Counted from the stretch's first letter, positions 31,745-41,248 are shown. The stretch: DNA of 64,000 bases from Chryseobacterium piperi (GCF_002285635.2 NZ_CP023049.2:3286001-3350000), one strand, 5' to 3'. A program made the numbers and translations. Notes: generated by a model from the sequence alone, not told the origin.

Positions 31745-32899
31745 TTATGCGTAAATTTTATCTATGTTAAATTTTGAAAATCCGCCGCTTGCGGTCATTC
31801 CCTTTCCTCCGATACCGGTCACAATATGAATATTCGGTGAAGGGCTGTGTTCAAATAAGTCTTTTGTTTTACATTGTGAGTAAATTCCAAACCACCGTCT
31901 CTGAATTTCATAAGTAGGGAGATCTATGATCTTTTTTGCTTCATTGATCATAAATTCATCAATTTCCATATTGAGATCGTAGCCAAGGGAATCTGCGTCT
32001 TTTGCTGATGCATACTCATGAGAATCTCCTAAAATAACAGACCCGTCAAGGGCTTGCTTAAAGAGGATATGAACTCCGTATTTTTTCTCAAAAGAGGTTG
32101 CATCTTCAAGGGATTTAATCGCTGTATACGAAGGGCACTCCTGGAAAGACTCATATCTTCTTATAGATAATCCGGTCAGGATATTTCCCGGTAACGAATA
32201 AATTCCCTGAGGTTTGGTCTGTAGCATTTGCAGCTTGGTAACGATTAAATCGCTTTCATTAAATAGGGAAGGATATAAAGTTTTGAATTCATGGCCTCCG
32301 CATATAATGATTTTTGCCGCATGTATTTTATTTCCGTCTGATGTTGTTGCGATACATTGCTGATCATTCTCTTGAGTTTCCACGACCGTAGTATTGTAGA
32401 AGATCTTCAGATCTAGTTTTTCCTGTAGTAAAGCGTGAAGTTTTACAATCATTTCAGAAGAGTCCATAGATAGCTCCTGTGGAAAAAATAACCCTCCTTT
32501 GCAATAATCCGAGCGAACTCCGTCAAACTTCTTGATACAATCGCTTTTTGAAAGGAGAACAGATTCGTAATCATTCTTTTTATTGATTTCATGAAGCTCA
32601 TTGATCAGCTGCATTTCTTCTTCATTAGAGGCTAAATAGACAGAACCGTTTTTACGTATTGTTAGATCTGTTTGGGACTGGAGCTCATTATAGATTGCTA
32701 AGCTTTCTCTTCCGAAATTCTGCCATTTCAGATCCATGCCGGATGGAACCACCTGCCCGAAATTTCTTACTGTTGCTCCCTGGGGAAATGAATTTTTCTC
32801 AAGCAGGGCTACTTTCAGATTTTTTTTCAACGCATGATAAGCATGGAATGTTCCTAAGATTCCACCTCCCACAATGATTAAATCAAACTTTGTTGTCAT
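31745..32899 (-). CDS. FAD-dependent oxidoreductase of the phosphonate (HpnW-like) type
   Basis: The 384-residue flavoprotein of the DAO family begins with the dinucleotide motif LIIVGGGILGTFHAYHALKK and contains GATVRNFGQVVPSGM, GGLFFPQELSMDSSEMIVKL, and the FAD-binding end HIVTGIGGKGMTASGG. The GATVRNFG motif and the neighbouring PhnX-like hydrolase identify the phosphonate-linked subgroup thought to oxidise aminoethylphosphonate or its N-methyl form to phosphonoacetaldehyde. It is cytoplasmic and lies between the transporter and the hydrolase in one operon, with no gap to the latter. Confidence 0.8.
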   Translation of the reverse strand: MTTKFDLIIVGGGILGTFHAYHALKKNLKVALLEKNSFPQGATVRNFGQVVPSGMDLKWQNFGRESLAIYNELQSQTDLTIRKNGSVYLASNEEEMQLINELHEINKKNDYESVLLSKSDCIKKFDGVRSDYCKGGLFFPQELSMDSSEMIVKLHALLQEKLDLKIFYNTTVVETQENDQQCIATTSDGNKIHAAKIIICGGHEFKTLYPSLFNESDLIVTKLQMLQTKPQGIYSLPGNILTGLSIRRYESFQECPSYTAIKSLEDATSFEKKYGVHILFKQALDGSVILGDSHEYASAKDADSLGYDLNMEIDEFMINEAKKIIDLPTYEIQRRWFGIYSQCKTKDLFEHSPSPNIHIVTGIGGKGMTASGGFSKFNIDKIYA

Positions 32900-32911
32900 T
32901 ATATATTCTTT

Positions 32912-34210
32912 TTATATCATTTTCGAAGCATCGAAATTGATGTATTGTTTTTTATTGATTTTGGATTTTGATTTTTTTTTGAAGGCTAAATAGGCAATGA
33001 CCGAAAAAATCAAAACGATCATAACAATGAAATAATTCAGATGAATGTAAAAATTCAACCAGGATGTTTTGGGTGAACCGAAATTCTTATACAGAAGGAT
33101 CAGAACACTTCCCAGGTATCCGAATGAATCTACAAAATAGATCAGAAATCCTACATTACCCTTAATATCAAAAGCAGCGATCATTCTGTCGAAATAAATT
33201 CCGTTGAAAGGAATATAACATAAATACATTCCAAGCCCGGAGATCATCATCCAGAAAAAAGGAGATAAACCTCCGTTTTGAAAAAGATACGTTGAAAGTC
33301 CTACTGTTGTTATTCCTGCGAAAAGGATGTAATGATAATAGGCAAACGCTTTTTTATTGTTTTTTACCTTTACCATCAGACTTAAGATCAAAAGAACCAT
33401 AATGGCAATAGGAATTTCTGTCAGGGTAAAAACAGAACTGTCAAACTTAAAACTTAGGTCATCCCATATTTCACGATTGAAATTATCCCGAAAATCCCTT
33501 AATATTGTGAGGCTGACATACAAAAGAGTAATGCACATAACAGGAATAAAGAACCTGCGGATCAATGCTTTTCTTTCTGCTTTATTCAGAGGTTGCCTTT
33601 TATTTTTTAATAGGATATCTTCCTCGGTAGGTTTAGGGATTCTCTCCAGCAAAAGACCAAAGATGATAAGAGGGATAATAAAAACAAGACCTGCTGCGAA
33701 GGGCATCCAGAATTCTGACACTCCGAAAGTATCCATAATAAACTTACCGACGGACTTTGTGAACCCTGAGGATACGACAAAGCTTGAACATAAGAAAAGC
33801 CCTATGATCTCTGTTGTTTTTCTTCCTTCAATATAGGAAAACACAATTCCCCAGATCATTCCCAATGGAATTCCGTTAATAAACATAAAGAGAATATTGT
33901 AAGGAGCCGGCACCACAGCAAAGCCTAATAACGAAAGCTCTGCAACAGCAATAAATGTGAATAAATAAAATATTCTTTTTTCAGGTTTTAATTCGGAAAT
34001 AAATCGTATTCCGATAAACTTTGAAATAAAATAGCCGAGTGCCTGGGCAATAATGATCAATACTTTATATTCAACCCCGAAGTAAGCTAACCCTTCAAAT
34101 GAAGCTACCGTAAAAGGTTTTCTAAATCCGTACATGCAAAAGTAGACCCCGAAAGCAGAAAATGCTGCTTTCAATGTTACTAATCTTTTTATGTTGGTAT
34201 TTGCTGCCAT
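32912..34210 (-). CDS. MFS-like membrane transporter (DUF5690 type)
   Basis: The 432-residue inner-membrane protein has twelve predicted membrane helices. Near the start it reads FSAFGVYFCMYGFRKPFTVA, like organophosphate/hexose-phosphate antiporters of the major facilitator superfamily, and ends with a lysine-rich cytoplasmic tail. It sits between the TonB receptor and the FAD oxidoreductase with gaps of about 12 bases, so it probably carries the phosphonate or phosphoester across the inner membrane. The substrate is inferred from context only. Confidence 0.75.
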   Translation of the reverse strand: MAANTNIKRLVTLKAAFSAFGVYFCMYGFRKPFTVASFEGLAYFGVEYKVLIIIAQALGYFISKFIGIRFISELKPEKRIFYLFTFIAVAELSLLGFAVVPAPYNILFMFINGIPLGMIWGIVFSYIEGRKTTEIIGLFLCSSFVVSSGFTKSVGKFIMDTFGVSEFWMPFAAGLVFIIPLIIFGLLLERIPKPTEEDILLKNKRQPLNKAERKALIRRFFIPVMCITLLYVSLTILRDFRDNFNREIWDDLSFKFDSSVFTLTEIPIAIMVLLILSLMVKVKNNKKAFAYYHYILFAGITTVGLSTYLFQNGGLSPFFWMMISGLGMYLCYIPFNGIYFDRMIAAFDIKGNVGFLIYFVDSFGYLGSVLILLYKNFGSPKTSWLNFYIHLNYFIVMIVLIFSVIAYLAFKKKSKSKINKKQYINFDASKMI

Positions 34211-34221
34211 TATTAAAAGAA

Positions 34222-37047
34222 TTAGAAGTTCAGTTTAATACCAAGATTACATCGTACTCCGTAATATTCTACCTGCTCAGGGCGATCTTCATTTTTCCCG
34301 AAATGATAGATAAGAGGTTTATTCAGAATGTTATTAACATCTGCATACAGGGTTAAATATTTGGTGAACTGATAAGAGCCTCCAAAATCCAAACTGCTGT
34401 ATTTTCCGTAATAAGAATCATTGATATCAGCTTCCGCATATTCTACGGCATACTTTCCTTTGTGGTTGTAAGCGAGTCTTGCATTGAATCCCTTTTTCTC
34501 AAAGAAGAGCTGTACATTGTATAATTCTTTGGCCTGATAAGGAAGGGTAACCTTTCTTCCGCTGGGTTTTTCCATTTCAGAAGTCATAAAAGTAGCGTTC
34601 AGCTGTGTTCCGAAATATTGTAAGAATCCAGGAAGAAAATCAAATCTTTTATTGATTCCAAGTTCGATGCCTCCCAGCCATGCTGCTTTTCCATTATTAG
34701 GAGCCGTGAACTGTACCCCGCTCATACCATTATAAGAATCAATGAAAGAGTCCTGAAAAATAGGATCAGTGATCGATTTATAAAATACACCACCACTCAG
34801 AATCCCTACATTTGAGAAGTAATATTCCCCCATCAGGTCAAAATTTAAAGAGTAGGTAGGATTTAGATTAGGATTTCCTCCTCTGAATTCATTATCCGCT
34901 TCGATATAAGTACCGCCGGGAGTCAGGTCTCCGAAGTTGGGTCTTGAGAAAGTCCTTGTCGCAGCAAAACGCAGGTTGGTTTTATCATTGAGCGTATATT
35001 TGACATGTAACATTGGTAAAACGGCAAGATAGTTTTTAGTGTTTTCAACCGGAACCAATGCGTCATCCACTACATTATAGCCCTTTACTCTCGTATTTGT
35101 ATTGGATAATCTGACTCCTCCTAATATGATGATCTTATCATTCAGTTTATACGTTCCCATCCCATAAGCATCTGCTTGCTTTTCAAAAACATCGAAATTC
35201 CTTCCTAATGCTTTGTTATATTCCAGAGCTTCTGAATCTGTTGGGTTTATTTTTAGATTTCCCTGATTCTGAAACCAGAACTGATTCATCCCTGTTGTTG
35301 ATAATACAGGACCAAACGTATTTCCGATATGTGCATTCATCTCACTTAAATACTTAGGTCCATTGGGCTGTGTAGTGATATAGGAACCAAAATCGGATAA
35401 TAGGGGAGCTGTTCCGTTACTCCAGTTATAGAAAATATCTGAGAATCGGGCATTACGTTCTTTATCCCTGTATTTAAATCCGTATTTTAAAGTCAGTTGA
35501 TCAGAAACATTAATCTCATGATTAAACGCTGCAACAATTTTATCCTTTTCATCAACGAAAACCTTATAAAATTCCAGATCGGTAAATTTCATTTGGGCAG
35601 CATCCATTTTAAAATTAGGATCACTGTAAAAACCGAATAATGCATCAGGGTTTTTATAATCCAGCTTTCCGCCATCTGCTTTCCAATAGGCTCTTGCTCC
35701 ATTTCCCCGATCTGATATATAATCAGGATTGATGCCAACGCCGGATTGTGTATACTTGATCACATAGTACGAATTGTTTTGTTTGTCAGGGATATTTCCA
35801 TATTTGAATCTGTTATCGTAATAAGATACATCCCAATCAATTTTTCCTTTGTTTAACTGATGAACTCCTCCGAGGGATACGGAAGTCATTTCTGTAATTA
35901 AGAGATTGTGTATATTTTGAAGCTCAACCCTTGCGGTATTATTGGCTGAGCTGAATTTATCAAACCGTATTCTGTGTTTGTAATGGGTTTCGTCATCAGA
36001 CAGAGTTCCATACATACCTTTTAGGTATAATGTGTTTTTGGGAGAGAGTACATACTCAAATGCAGTATTGATTCCGGTTGTTTTTCTCACGCCGTTATAA
36101 TCACGAAGTTCTAGCCTGAAAACTCCTTCATCACCGCTTCTTCTTGCTTCAAAATTGTCTGTAGACCAGTTTCTGGTAAAATGAGCGATGTTAAATAGAT
36201 ACCCGAATTTTTTATCCTTCGTTCTGCCTCCGTATAACAAACCAAAATTATAAACTCCTTTATCAGCCTTGGCATTATAACCACTTCCTAAAGTGATCTT
36301 CAATTCCTGCTTCATAGGAGGAGTCTTCGTAATAAAGTTAACTCCGCCACCGATACCGTCGGCTTCCATATCGGGAGTAAAAGATTTATTGACATGAACA
36401 TAAGAAATGAGCTCTGTAGGAAAGAAATCAAAGGCTGTAGCTCTGGAGGTGGTCTCCTCTTCAGCAGTTGGAAGCCTGTTCCCGTTGATTGTTGTTGATG
36501 CCCAGAATGGAGGAAGTCCTCTTATAGAAACAAACCTTCCTTCTCCCTGGTCTCTTTCAATAGAAACTCCCTGCACACGCTGCACGGTCTCTGCCGCATT
36601 TCTATCCGGTAACTTTCCGATTCCGTCAGAAGCAATAACATTGGTAATATTGATTGCATTTTTCTGAAGGTTCAAAGCTCTTGCTTCGCTATTTTTAAGA
36701 GTAGCGGTAACAACAACTTCATCTATATTTTTTTGTTTTTGAGAGAGCTTTATAATGCCAAGATCTGTATTTTCTTCAGATTTGATGTCTATGGTAATAT
36801 GGTTCGTTTCATATCCGATATAGCTTACTTGTATAGTATACTCGCCTGTTTTAAGATCGTTGATGGTAAATTTACCATCAATGTCTGTGGCTGTATTTTT
36901 TGAAGAGCCCTTTATTGTTATGGAAGCGCCCGGAAGGGGTTGATTTTCATCCAGAACAATTCCGGTGACGGATTTTTTCTGAGCGGATAGCAAAGTGATA
37001 AAACTGATAAAAACAAGGATAAGTAATTTCTCTAATTTTGTTTTCAT
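34222..37047 (-). CDS. TonB-dependent outer-membrane receptor
   Basis: Starting at ATG 37047 the protein has ~941 residues: signal peptide (KLLILVFISFITLLSAQ), a carboxypeptidase-regulatory-like domain (VTGIVLDENQPLPGASITIK ... GEYTIQVSYIGYETN), a plug (IGKLPDRNAAETVQRVQGVS; VSIRGLPPFWASTTINGNRL), and a long beta barrel ending in an aromatic strand (YGVRCNLGIKLNF). RNAAETVQRVQGVSIERDQG is typical of the receptor subgroup that includes IroN- and Caulobacter-type receptors for organic substrates. It is the first gene of the operon with the MFS-like transporter, FAD enzyme and PhnX-like hydrolase, so it probably imports the phosphonate compound. Confidence 0.88.
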   Translation of the reverse strand: MKTKLEKLLILVFISFITLLSAQKKSVTGIVLDENQPLPGASITIKGSSKNTATDIDGKFTINDLKTGEYTIQVSYIGYETNHITIDIKSEENTDLGIIKLSQKQKNIDEVVVTATLKNSEARALNLQKNAINITNVIASDGIGKLPDRNAAETVQRVQGVSIERDQGEGRFVSIRGLPPFWASTTINGNRLPTAEEETTSRATAFDFFPTELISYVHVNKSFTPDMEADGIGGGVNFITKTPPMKQELKITLGSGYNAKADKGVYNFGLLYGGRTKDKKFGYLFNIAHFTRNWSTDNFEARRSGDEGVFRLELRDYNGVRKTTGINTAFEYVLSPKNTLYLKGMYGTLSDDETHYKHRIRFDKFSSANNTARVELQNIHNLLITEMTSVSLGGVHQLNKGKIDWDVSYYDNRFKYGNIPDKQNNSYYVIKYTQSGVGINPDYISDRGNGARAYWKADGGKLDYKNPDALFGFYSDPNFKMDAAQMKFTDLEFYKVFVDEKDKIVAAFNHEINVSDQLTLKYGFKYRDKERNARFSDIFYNWSNGTAPLLSDFGSYITTQPNGPKYLSEMNAHIGNTFGPVLSTTGMNQFWFQNQGNLKINPTDSEALEYNKALGRNFDVFEKQADAYGMGTYKLNDKIIILGGVRLSNTNTRVKGYNVVDDALVPVENTKNYLAVLPMLHVKYTLNDKTNLRFAATRTFSRPNFGDLTPGGTYIEADNEFRGGNPNLNPTYSLNFDLMGEYYFSNVGILSGGVFYKSITDPIFQDSFIDSYNGMSGVQFTAPNNGKAAWLGGIELGINKRFDFLPGFLQYFGTQLNATFMTSEMEKPSGRKVTLPYQAKELYNVQLFFEKKGFNARLAYNHKGKYAVEYAEADINDSYYGKYSSLDFGGSYQFTKYLTLYADVNNILNKPLIYHFGKNEDRPEQVEYYGVRCNLGIKLNF

Positions 37048-37074
37048 TTTTACATATATTAAACTTTTATGCAA

Positions 37075-37378
37075 ATCAAGCTAATAATTTTAATATATGT
37101 AAATATTCTGTGTTAAGTAATAATTAATAAATAGGTGGAAATTGTTAAGTATTTCTTATCAAAAATAATCTTGTTAATAACTTAACAAGTAGTAAATTAT
37201 CCTTTAAAACAATATGTTTTATGGTTTTTGTAAACAATTTAATGATAATGTATTTATAGAAAATACCACGAAATTTGTTAATTCTGTATTAATTTTGGAA
37301 AAATAAGGAATAGTAAAAGTTGAGTATTTGTAAACTTTTTAATGAGAATTTAACAGATTTATTATAAAAAAGAAAAGG
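37075..37378. promoter_or_regulatory. Leader region of the TonB-receptor operon with repeated operator-like words
   Basis: No gene is seen in these ~300 bases. They contain CTTAACAAGTAGTAAATT (37181-37198), TTTTTGTAAACAATTTAA (37225-37242) and GTATTTGTAAACTTTTTAA (37324-37342), all variants of the TTTGTAAAC / GTTTACAAA word found upstream of the secreted hydrolase. The last copy is close to the stop codon of the XRE-cupin regulator gene. Confidence 0.5.
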
Positions 37379-37954
37379 TTAATGATTGTCAGAATAAAAA
37401 TAAAGAACCAACATGACGCAGCTTTCATTACTGATACTGACCGGAACATGAGGAAACTTACCATTGAAATATAAAGAATCCCCTTCTTTTAAGATAATCT
37501 CTTCGTTATCGATTAAATATTTAACCTCTCCTTTGAGAATATGTTTAAATTCCCAGGCATCGGTGATTACTTTTTCCCTTTTAGAATTCGGTTCAAGTGT
37601 TAATAAAACAGCTTCAAAACCGAGTGAATGAAGGCTTTTACTAAAGATGTGCATGTATTTAAATCCTTCAGCCTCTACTTCTTTTTCGATAAGCTGCTGG
37701 CTTTCTTTAGGCAGATAAAGGAATTTGGCATTTGATTTTTTTTCTACACCTTCAAAGAAATAGCTGGCATCGATTTCCAATGATTGAATCAAATCAAGCA
37801 GAACGGGCAGGGAAGGAATCGTTCTTCCGTTTTCAATACGGGAAACAAGACCATTGCTTACACTTGCTCTGAAAGCCAATTCATTAATGGTTAAATTATT
37901 TTTCTTTCTAATATCTTTTAATCGCTTGCCGATACCTATTAAAAAATCATTCAT
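37379..37954 (-). CDS. XRE-family regulator with C-terminal cupin domain
   Basis: The 191-residue protein has an N-terminal helix-turn-helix (LKDIRKKNNLTINELAFRAS, VSNGLVSRIENGRTIPSLPV, residues ~12-58) and a C-terminal cupin (AWEFKHILKGEVKYLIDNEE, LKEGDSLYFNGKFPHVPVSI). This layout is that of small-molecule-sensing regulators such as PuuR. It lies just upstream of the TonB-receptor operon on the same strand and probably controls it, and perhaps the secreted hydrolase gene, through the repeated TTTGTAAAC words. Confidence 0.87.
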   Translation of the reverse strand: MNDFLIGIGKRLKDIRKKNNLTINELAFRASVSNGLVSRIENGRTIPSLPVLLDLIQSLEIDASYFFEGVEKKSNAKFLYLPKESQQLIEKEVEAEGFKYMHIFSKSLHSLGFEAVLLTLEPNSKREKVITDAWEFKHILKGEVKYLIDNEEIILKEGDSLYFNGKFPHVPVSISNESCVMLVLYFYSDNH

Positions 37955-38002
37955 AGTATTTAAAATTTACCCCGAACTGTTTTCATCATTCTGTTATGAC
38001 AA

Positions 38003-38036
38003 CAAATGTAGCATTATTCTATAAAGATTTTACAAA
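38003..38036 (-). promoter_or_regulatory. Promoter of the XRE-cupin regulator gene
   Basis: On the minus strand TACATTTG (38010-38003) matches TAnnTTTG, with TTTG at 38036-38033 as the -33 element, 22 bases apart. Confidence 0.6.
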
Positions 38037-38100
38037 CTTTAGAATCATTAGTGGAAAAATCTGGTGGACATTCACTGAGGCTTATTTCCTATCTTTTTCC

Positions 38101-38108
38101 TATTTTTG
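38101..38108 (+). promoter_or_regulatory. Promoter box of the two-component system
   Basis: TATTTTTG matches TAnnTTTG and lies 15 bases before the ATG at 38124. It overlaps an in-frame TTG that would otherwise be a possible start, so the ATG is the better choice. Confidence 0.55.
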
Positions 38109-38123
38109 TGTAATTCGCAACTT

Positions 38124-38834
38124 ATGAAAAAAATTATTCTGATCGAAGACGAAACCAGTGTCGTATCTTTTATTAAAAAAGGACTTCAGGAAAAAGGCTA
38201 TGAAATCTCTGTGGCCTTTGATGGCCGTACCGGAGTACAGCTGGTAGAAGCTAATGACTTTGATCTGGTAATTTTGGATATCATGTTACCGGAAATGAAT
38301 GGTTTAGATGTCTGTAAAGAGATCAGAAAAACCAATCAGCATGTTCCTATTCTTTTTTTAACAGCATTGGGAACTTCTGAAAATATTGTTCTTGGCCTTG
38401 AAAGCGGAGGAGATGATTATCTGGTGAAGCCATTTAAGTTTATCGAACTGGTAGCCCGTGTAAAATCATTATTAAGACGCAGTATTAATCATACGACGGC
38501 TCCGGAAGCTCCCGAACCTGAGGCTGACAGCGAGCATGTTTATCAGGTTTCCGATCTGATCGTAAATGATTATACTAAAAAAGTAACAAGAGGAGGGGAA
38601 GATGTTTCTCTTACTTCTACAGAATACAAGTTGCTTATGTATTTTCTGAATAATCCGGAAAAAGTAATTTCCAGGGCGGAAATCCTTGACGCAGTGTGGG
38701 GGGTAAATTATGAATTGGGAACCAATGTTGTAGATGTGTATGTCAATTACCTAAGAAAAAAACTGGACAGCCAGGATGATCATAAACTAATACATACCGT
38801 TATAGGAATGGGGTATGTACTGAAAAAACCATAA
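38124..38834 (+). CDS. OmpR-family response regulator
   Basis: The 236-residue regulator has a receiver domain (KKIILIEDETSVVSFIKKGL; phospho-acceptor Asp in DLVILDIMLPEMNGLD; DDYLVKPFKFIELVARVKSL) and an OmpR/PhoB winged helix (LTSTEYKLLMYFLNNPEKVI ... VVDVYVNYLRKKLD, ending in HTVIGMGYVLKKP). The histidine kinase gene begins two bases after its stop codon, so the pair forms one system. The signal is unknown. Confidence 0.93.
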   Translation: MKKIILIEDETSVVSFIKKGLQEKGYEISVAFDGRTGVQLVEANDFDLVILDIMLPEMNGLDVCKEIRKTNQHVPILFLTALGTSENIVLGLESGGDDYLVKPFKFIELVARVKSLLRRSINHTTAPEAPEPEADSEHVYQVSDLIVNDYTKKVTRGGEDVSLTSTEYKLLMYFLNNPEKVISRAEILDAVWGVNYELGTNVVDVYVNYLRKKLDSQDDHKLIHTVIGMGYVLKKP

Positions 38835-38836
38835 AG

Positions 38837-40249
38837 ATGTTTAATAGAGTTGTAACGAATCAAACCAAAACAATGGTGCTTTTAATGCTGGTTTTTACCA
38901 CCATTATATTATTATTTGGAGGTATGGTTTACTTCTCAATTGTTAACTTTTCACATCAGAGGTTCTATGAGCTGCTCAAAATAAGAACCACTACAATTAT
39001 ACAGATTGAGAAAAGCAAAGAGCATCTTGATCTTCGGGAAAATCGTGTTTTGAATAATACCAATGATGAAGAGCTTCCCATGGAAAAAGACTATGTCTTC
39101 ATGGTTCCTACAGATTCCAATTTTAAAAAAATTTCACAGGAAATTCATATTCCTGATACGTTTTTCAAAAACATTGTAAAACAAGGAGAAGCTAATTATA
39201 ATGATCAGGAGTTTTATTATATAGGCCAGTCTTTCAAGTTTAATGACCGGGAATATATTGCCATTGCTTCAGCTAAGAATCATTATGTAGTGTATTATCT
39301 CGGATTCCTTAAAAGAACATTGATTACCTGTATTGTACTTTCGCTTTTCTTCAGTATGATCTTTTCTTTTTATCTGTCGAAAACCTTATTTAAACCGATA
39401 TTAAAAATTACAGGTAAGGTGAAGGAAATCAGTTCTGAAAACCTTCATTTAAGACTGGAATCTCATCCCGATAACAAAGAATTGAATGAGCTTGTAGATA
39501 CGTTTAATGATATGCTTAACAGGATAGAGACCTCATTTGAAACGCAGAATCACTTGATTGGAAACGTCTCCCATGAGCTCAGAACACCACTCACCTCCAT
39601 TATGGGTGAAGCTGATGTTGCTCTTTCTATCAACAGAACCCCTGAAGAATATAAAGAAACATTGGAAATTATTCTCGACGAAGCAGAGAAGTTGGATAAA
39701 AAAATCAAAGCCTTGCTGATGATTGCCCAAACAGGTTTTGATGGCAAAATTCAGAAAATGGATAAAATACGGATTGACCAGCTGCTTTGGGATGTTATTG
39801 AAACATTGAGAAGAATAGATACCCGGAATAATATCTACCTCGATATAAGTATGTTGCCGGATAATCCTAAAAAACTAAAAGTACAGGGTAATGAGCAATT
39901 ACTGCATCTTGCTGTTGCTAACATTATTAATAACGGCTGTAAGTATTCTAATTTTCAGCAGGTAAGAGTTTCATTAGGAGCTACGGATACCGATGTGTAC
40001 ATTATTGTAAAAGACAATGGAATCGGAATTCCTGAAGAGGAAATGAATAAAATCTATGATCCGTTTTTCAGAGCCTCCAATACCCAAAATTATGAAGGAT
40101 ACGGCATCGGCCTTCCTCTGGCAAGAAATATTGTAAGAATGCACCATGGAGAGTTGATCGTAAGTTCTCATGAAAATCAAGGGACTACCGTACAGCTTCG
40201 TTTTCCTAATTTTTATAGTATGATGCAGGTAGAGAGGGAAGGATTGTAA
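38837..40249 (+). CDS. Sensor histidine kinase
   Basis: The 470-residue membrane kinase has two membrane segments (residues ~13-34 and ~155-178) around a periplasmic sensor part, a HAMP linker (KTLFKPILKITGKVKEISSE), a HisKA domain with the phospho-His in NVSHELRTPLTSIMGEADVA, and an ATPase domain (NIINNGCKYS, VKDNGIGIPEEEMNKIYDPF, YGIGLPLARNIV). Start ATG lies two bases after the response regulator. It is followed by a long repeat-rich gap. Confidence 0.93.
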   Translation: MFNRVVTNQTKTMVLLMLVFTTIILLFGGMVYFSIVNFSHQRFYELLKIRTTTIIQIEKSKEHLDLRENRVLNNTNDEELPMEKDYVFMVPTDSNFKKISQEIHIPDTFFKNIVKQGEANYNDQEFYYIGQSFKFNDREYIAIASAKNHYVVYYLGFLKRTLITCIVLSLFFSMIFSFYLSKTLFKPILKITGKVKEISSENLHLRLESHPDNKELNELVDTFNDMLNRIETSFETQNHLIGNVSHELRTPLTSIMGEADVALSINRTPEEYKETLEIILDEAEKLDKKIKALLMIAQTGFDGKIQKMDKIRIDQLLWDVIETLRRIDTRNNIYLDISMLPDNPKKLKVQGNEQLLHLAVANIINNGCKYSNFQQVRVSLGATDTDVYIIVKDNGIGIPEEEMNKIYDPFFRASNTQNYEGYGIGLPLARNIVRMHHGELIVSSHENQGTTVQLRFPNFYSMMQVEREGL

Positions 40250-40716
40250 AGATGTAAAATCGCGAAATCGCTTTTTCGAGGTTAAGGCTTTATTCTATCA
40301 CGATAGTTTTAAAGAGATATTGCACATTGAGAGAACTGCAAAATCGTGAAATCGATTTTCTTAGGTTAAGGCTTTGCTCTATTGTTGCCATTTTAGTAGT
40401 TATCTTATAGATTAGATCTTTTATCCAGCACCTCATACTTTTACAAATTCACGATTTCACGATTTCACAGTTTTACGATTCTACGATTTCACGAATCTGC
40501 AATTTTACCATTTTACTGCTGTAAGACCTTAGTAATGCAGTGATTTTATGTGCCTAAGCTCTCGCTATTTCCTCCAATATTAATTCTTCTTAACAATTTT
40601 CTAATCTCATTTTAATCTCTTTAATGACATTTTAATTCGGTTCCAAAGGGCTTTTAATTTGGTCACTATAGTTTTGTATCATCAAATAAGATAATACACA
40701 ACTAAACCACAAAGAT
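40250..40716. repeat. Intergenic region with degenerate direct and inverted repeats
   Basis: No gene. Two direct copies of about 46 bases, AAAATCGnGAAATCG followed by AGGTTAAGGCTTT, lie at 40254-40299 and 40337-40383. Further on, 40449-40495 is a run of degenerate ACGATTTC units (TTCACGATTTCACGATTTC, then TTTTACGATTCTACGATTTC). The later units are the inverse of the AAATCG words in the first two copies, so the transcript could fold. The last part holds the promoter of the next gene. Confidence 0.7.
40669..40676 (+). promoter_or_regulatory. Promoter box upstream of the 164-residue hypothetical gene
   Basis: TAGTTTTG matches TAnnTTTG, 40 bases before the ATG at 40717. Confidence 0.5.
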
Positions 40717-41211
40717 ATGATCAAAACGATTTTAATTGCCACAGATTATTCTCTTGAATCTTTAAATATATTAAAAAAAGTACTAAAAGAGAAAGATGCA
40801 AAAGCAGAGAAAACTCAATACAATATTTTGTTTGTATCAGGATATGAAATGGGAGATTCTATCAGGGATCTTTTATTTACGACAAAAGGAGGCATCTTTA
40901 ATAAAATCAGACCCAGTGAGTTCTGTGATGCTTTCAGTATTATTAAAAATAAATATCCGCATTTGATCAATAAAATGATTTGCGATGTTTTCACCGGAAG
41001 CTTCCAGAGAACATTCAATAATTATGTGAAAACAGAAAAAATAGACGAAGCATATTATTCACCCTCCATAAAAAGTAAAGGAAAAGGAAAATTTGATATA
41101 ATACCTTATATCAAAAAATGCAAAGATCTGGAATCTCATGAAATTACGATTGAGATTTCTGAAAGTCTTCCGGAAAGAGGAAAACTTGCAGAGATCTTTG
41201 TAGAGGCCTAA
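40717..41211 (+). CDS. Hypothetical protein, weakly universal-stress-like
   Basis: A 164-residue cytoplasmic protein. Its opening (MIKTILIATDYSLESLNILK) resembles universal stress proteins, which begin with such a strand and an Asp-Tyr/Phe-Ser step, but the later ATP-binding glycine motif is not seen and the C-terminal half (KGKGKFDIIPYIKKC) is unlike that family. Function unknown. It is followed 37 bases later by a DUF1275 membrane protein, and both may form one transcript from the box at 40669. Confidence 0.6.
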   Translation: MIKTILIATDYSLESLNILKKVLKEKDAKAEKTQYNILFVSGYEMGDSIRDLLFTTKGGIFNKIRPSEFCDAFSIIKNKYPHLINKMICDVFTGSFQRTFNNYVKTEKIDEAYYSPSIKSKGKGKFDIIPYIKKCKDLESHEITIEISESLPERGKLAEIFVEA

Positions 41212-41248
41212 AAAACACACAAAGACAACTTTTATAAAATTAGAAAAA

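Noticed and set aside
40254..40495. CRISPR array.
   Set aside because: Repeat units are degenerate, of uneven spacing and in both orientations, with no cas genes.
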